Shown: positions 6,887 to 8,057 of the stretch, piece after piece | Position numbering within the stretch: the first letter of the stretch is position 1 | Layout: the number at the start of each line of letters is the position of its first letter | DNA from: an uncultured Planctomycetaceae bacterium | GTDB taxonomy: Bacteria > Planctomycetota > Planctomycetia > Pirellulales > UBA1268 | Assembly (NCBI GenBank): GCA_903958265.1 | Contig: CAJBSQ010000446.1 | Span: 1-8,057 of the forward strand | Length of the DNA stretch: 8,057 nucleotides | Reading direction: 5' to 3' | Program-made: the position numbers and the translations under genes | Notes under the pieces: generated by a model | What the model saw: only the letters and a program-made list of their open reading frames with translations | Databases searched by the model: none | Told to the model about the DNA's origin: nothing

Positions 6887-8057
6887 TCAAAGATGCCTCG
6901 TGATCGCGGCACGGCGGCAGGCGAGCAGGGCAAGCGCTATGGCTGCCATGAGGGCCGTGGTCGGCTCGGGAACCACCGCGACGGCCGAGACTGATGCCCT
7001 CGGCAGGTACGAGCCCGTGTTGTACAGGCCCGTCGAGACGAAGTCGGCGGCATCAAGGACATTGACGAGGCCGTCGTAGTTGAAGTCGCCCTCGTACCAG
7101 CTCCCCGGCCTGCCGGCGTCGAACGCACCCCCGGCGAGAAAGTTTGCGGCATCGAGGATGTCGACCACGCCGTCGATGTTGGTATCGCCGGGGGCGGAGA
7201 AGGCAAAGCTCACCGCGCCGTCGCCGTGGTCGAGCCAGCCGATCGCCCGCGGGGTGCCCCCTGCGACCTCGGCGGCCACGGCCGAGGAGCTGATCCCCGA
7301 GGCACCGGTCCACGAGCCATCGCCGCGGCCGACCAGGATCTCGGCGACGAGCTCCGCGGCCGACAGCCCGCTCGTCACGGTCATCGCGCCGGTGGTCAGG
7401 TCGACCAGGCCGCCCGCCGAGAGGTCGAGGCCGGCGACCGTCGTGGCCGTGCCGGCGGCCACCCGCGCCGTCGCCCCGGCCGACACCCTCAGCGCGGAGG
7501 TCGCGACCGCGACCGGGGCGGCGATCTCGAGCGTGCCGGCCGCGACCGAGGTCGTGCCGGCGTAGGTGTTGGCCGCGTCGTAGACAAGCGTGCCCGTGCC
7601 CGTCTTGGTCACCGCGGCCGCAATCACGATCGTGCGGTAGCCGAGCTGAAACTGCGTCTGCCGGCCGGTGGCGACGTCGAGGGTGATTGTGGGCGGAGTG
7701 AGCGTGGCCAGAAACTGATCCCACGCGACCTGGTCGAAAGGGGCCATCGGCACGCCCCCGCCCACGACCGCCGAGCGGAAGCCGTAGCTGTTGATCCAGG
7801 GCTGAAGGTCGGGGAACGACACCTGGTTGTCGCCGTTGAAATCACCCTGCGTGAAGGCCCGCGACGTGGTATCGAAGTTGGCCTGCATCACCTGAAAGTC
7901 AGCGAAGTCGACCACGCCGTTCAAGTCGGTGTCGGCCTGAATGGGAAGCGCGGGCACGATGCGGCCGGCCAATGCAGGATCGGCGACGTAGTCCAGAAAG
8001 CCTTCGACAATCTGCACGTCCTTCCAGTCGATCGTGTCGTTGCCGTTCATGTCGAAC
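6887..8057 (-). CDS. PEP-CTERM protein with dockerin-like repeats and autotransporter-associated repeat, 5' end missing
   Basis: A secreted surface-type protein whose N-terminus lies beyond the window; the frame is open through 8057, and the Met at 8050 is inside a calcium loop, not the start. About 389 residues are visible. Five dockerin-like loops with Asp/Asn at positions 1, 3 and 5 and Asp at 12 occur: 8018-8053 (DMNGNDTIDWKD), 7898-7933, 7808-7843, 7151-7186 (DTNIDGVVDILD) and 7052-7087 (DFNYDGLVNVLD). An autotransporter-associated strand repeat (GTGTLVYDAANTYAGTTSV) is encoded near 7523-7609 within a Thr/Ala/Val-rich beta-helical stretch. The C-terminus (6890-6973) is VPEP, a hydrophobic segment and CRR, the PEP-CTERM signal that an exosortase would process. 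Together these suggest a calcium-stabilised protein sorted to the cell surface or matrix; the ligand is unknown. It converges on the porin gene with a 45-base gap. Confidence 0.88.
   Translation of the reverse strand, partial: FDMNGNDTIDWKDVQIVEGFLDYVADPALAGRIVPALPIQADTDLNGVVDFADFQVMQANFDTTSRAFTQGDFNGDNQVSFPDLQPWINSYGFRSAVVGGGVPMAPFDQVAWDQFLATLTPPTITLDVATGRQTQFQLGYRTIVIAAAVTKTGTGTLVYDAANTYAGTTSVAAGTLEIAAPVAVATSALRVSAGATARVAAGTATTVAGLDLSAGGLVDLTTGAMTVTSGLSAAELVAEILVGRGDGSWTGASGISSSAVAAEVAGGTPRAIGWLDHGDGAVSFAFSAPGDTNIDGVVDILDAANFLAGGAFDAGRPGSWYEGDFNYDGLVNVLDAADFVSTGLYNTGSYLPRASVSAVAVVPEPTTALMAAIALALLACRRAAITRHL

Overview
The window is GC-rich bacterial DNA carrying six protein-coding genes, two of them cut by the window edges. 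A planctomycete, probably of the Pirellulales type, is the best guess. The main reason is the last gene, a large secreted protein that combines dockerin-like calcium loops, an autotransporter-associated strand repeat and a C-terminal PEP-CTERM sorting signal. A twin-arginine-exported sugar-isomerase-like TIM barrel, a coiled-coil OprP-type porin and the ProA variant with a KCQRMGVCNAAE active-site segment also fit. This is an inference from protein style; no rRNA or other phylogenetic marker is present.

Layout. (1) Positions 1-521, plus strand: the C-terminal two thirds of dihydropteroate synthase (folP). (2) 533-1366, minus strand: a Tat-exported sugar phosphate isomerase/epimerase-like protein, tail to tail with folP across an 11-base gap. 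(3) 1367-1462: a 96-base divergent intergenic region that must hold the start signals of both flanking genes. (4) 1463-2749, plus: proA, gamma-glutamyl phosphate reductase, followed by (5) 2746-4920, plus: a secreted prolyl oligopeptidase (family S9A), joined to proA by a 4-base ATGA overlap. A perfect 18-bp hairpin spans the peptidase stop codon. (6) 4921-5281: a 361-base gene-free stretch with three tandem 18-base repeats and the leader of the next gene. (7) 5282-6841, plus: an OprO/OprP-type outer-membrane porin with a GTG start. (8) 6887-8057, minus: the PEP-CTERM protein, its N-terminus outside the window.

How the genes may work together. proA and the peptidase look like one translationally coupled unit, joining proline synthesis with periplasmic or extracellular breakdown of proline-containing peptides. 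The porin, the peptidase, the Tat-exported TIM barrel and the PEP-CTERM protein are all predicted to leave the cytoplasm, so much of the window concerns the cell envelope. I see no tRNA, rRNA, CRISPR array, transposase or phage gene, and no clear case for an undescribed multi-gene system. The points most worth checking are the hairpin over a stop codon, the 18-base repeats, the proA-peptidase coupling and the architecture of the PEP-CTERM protein.
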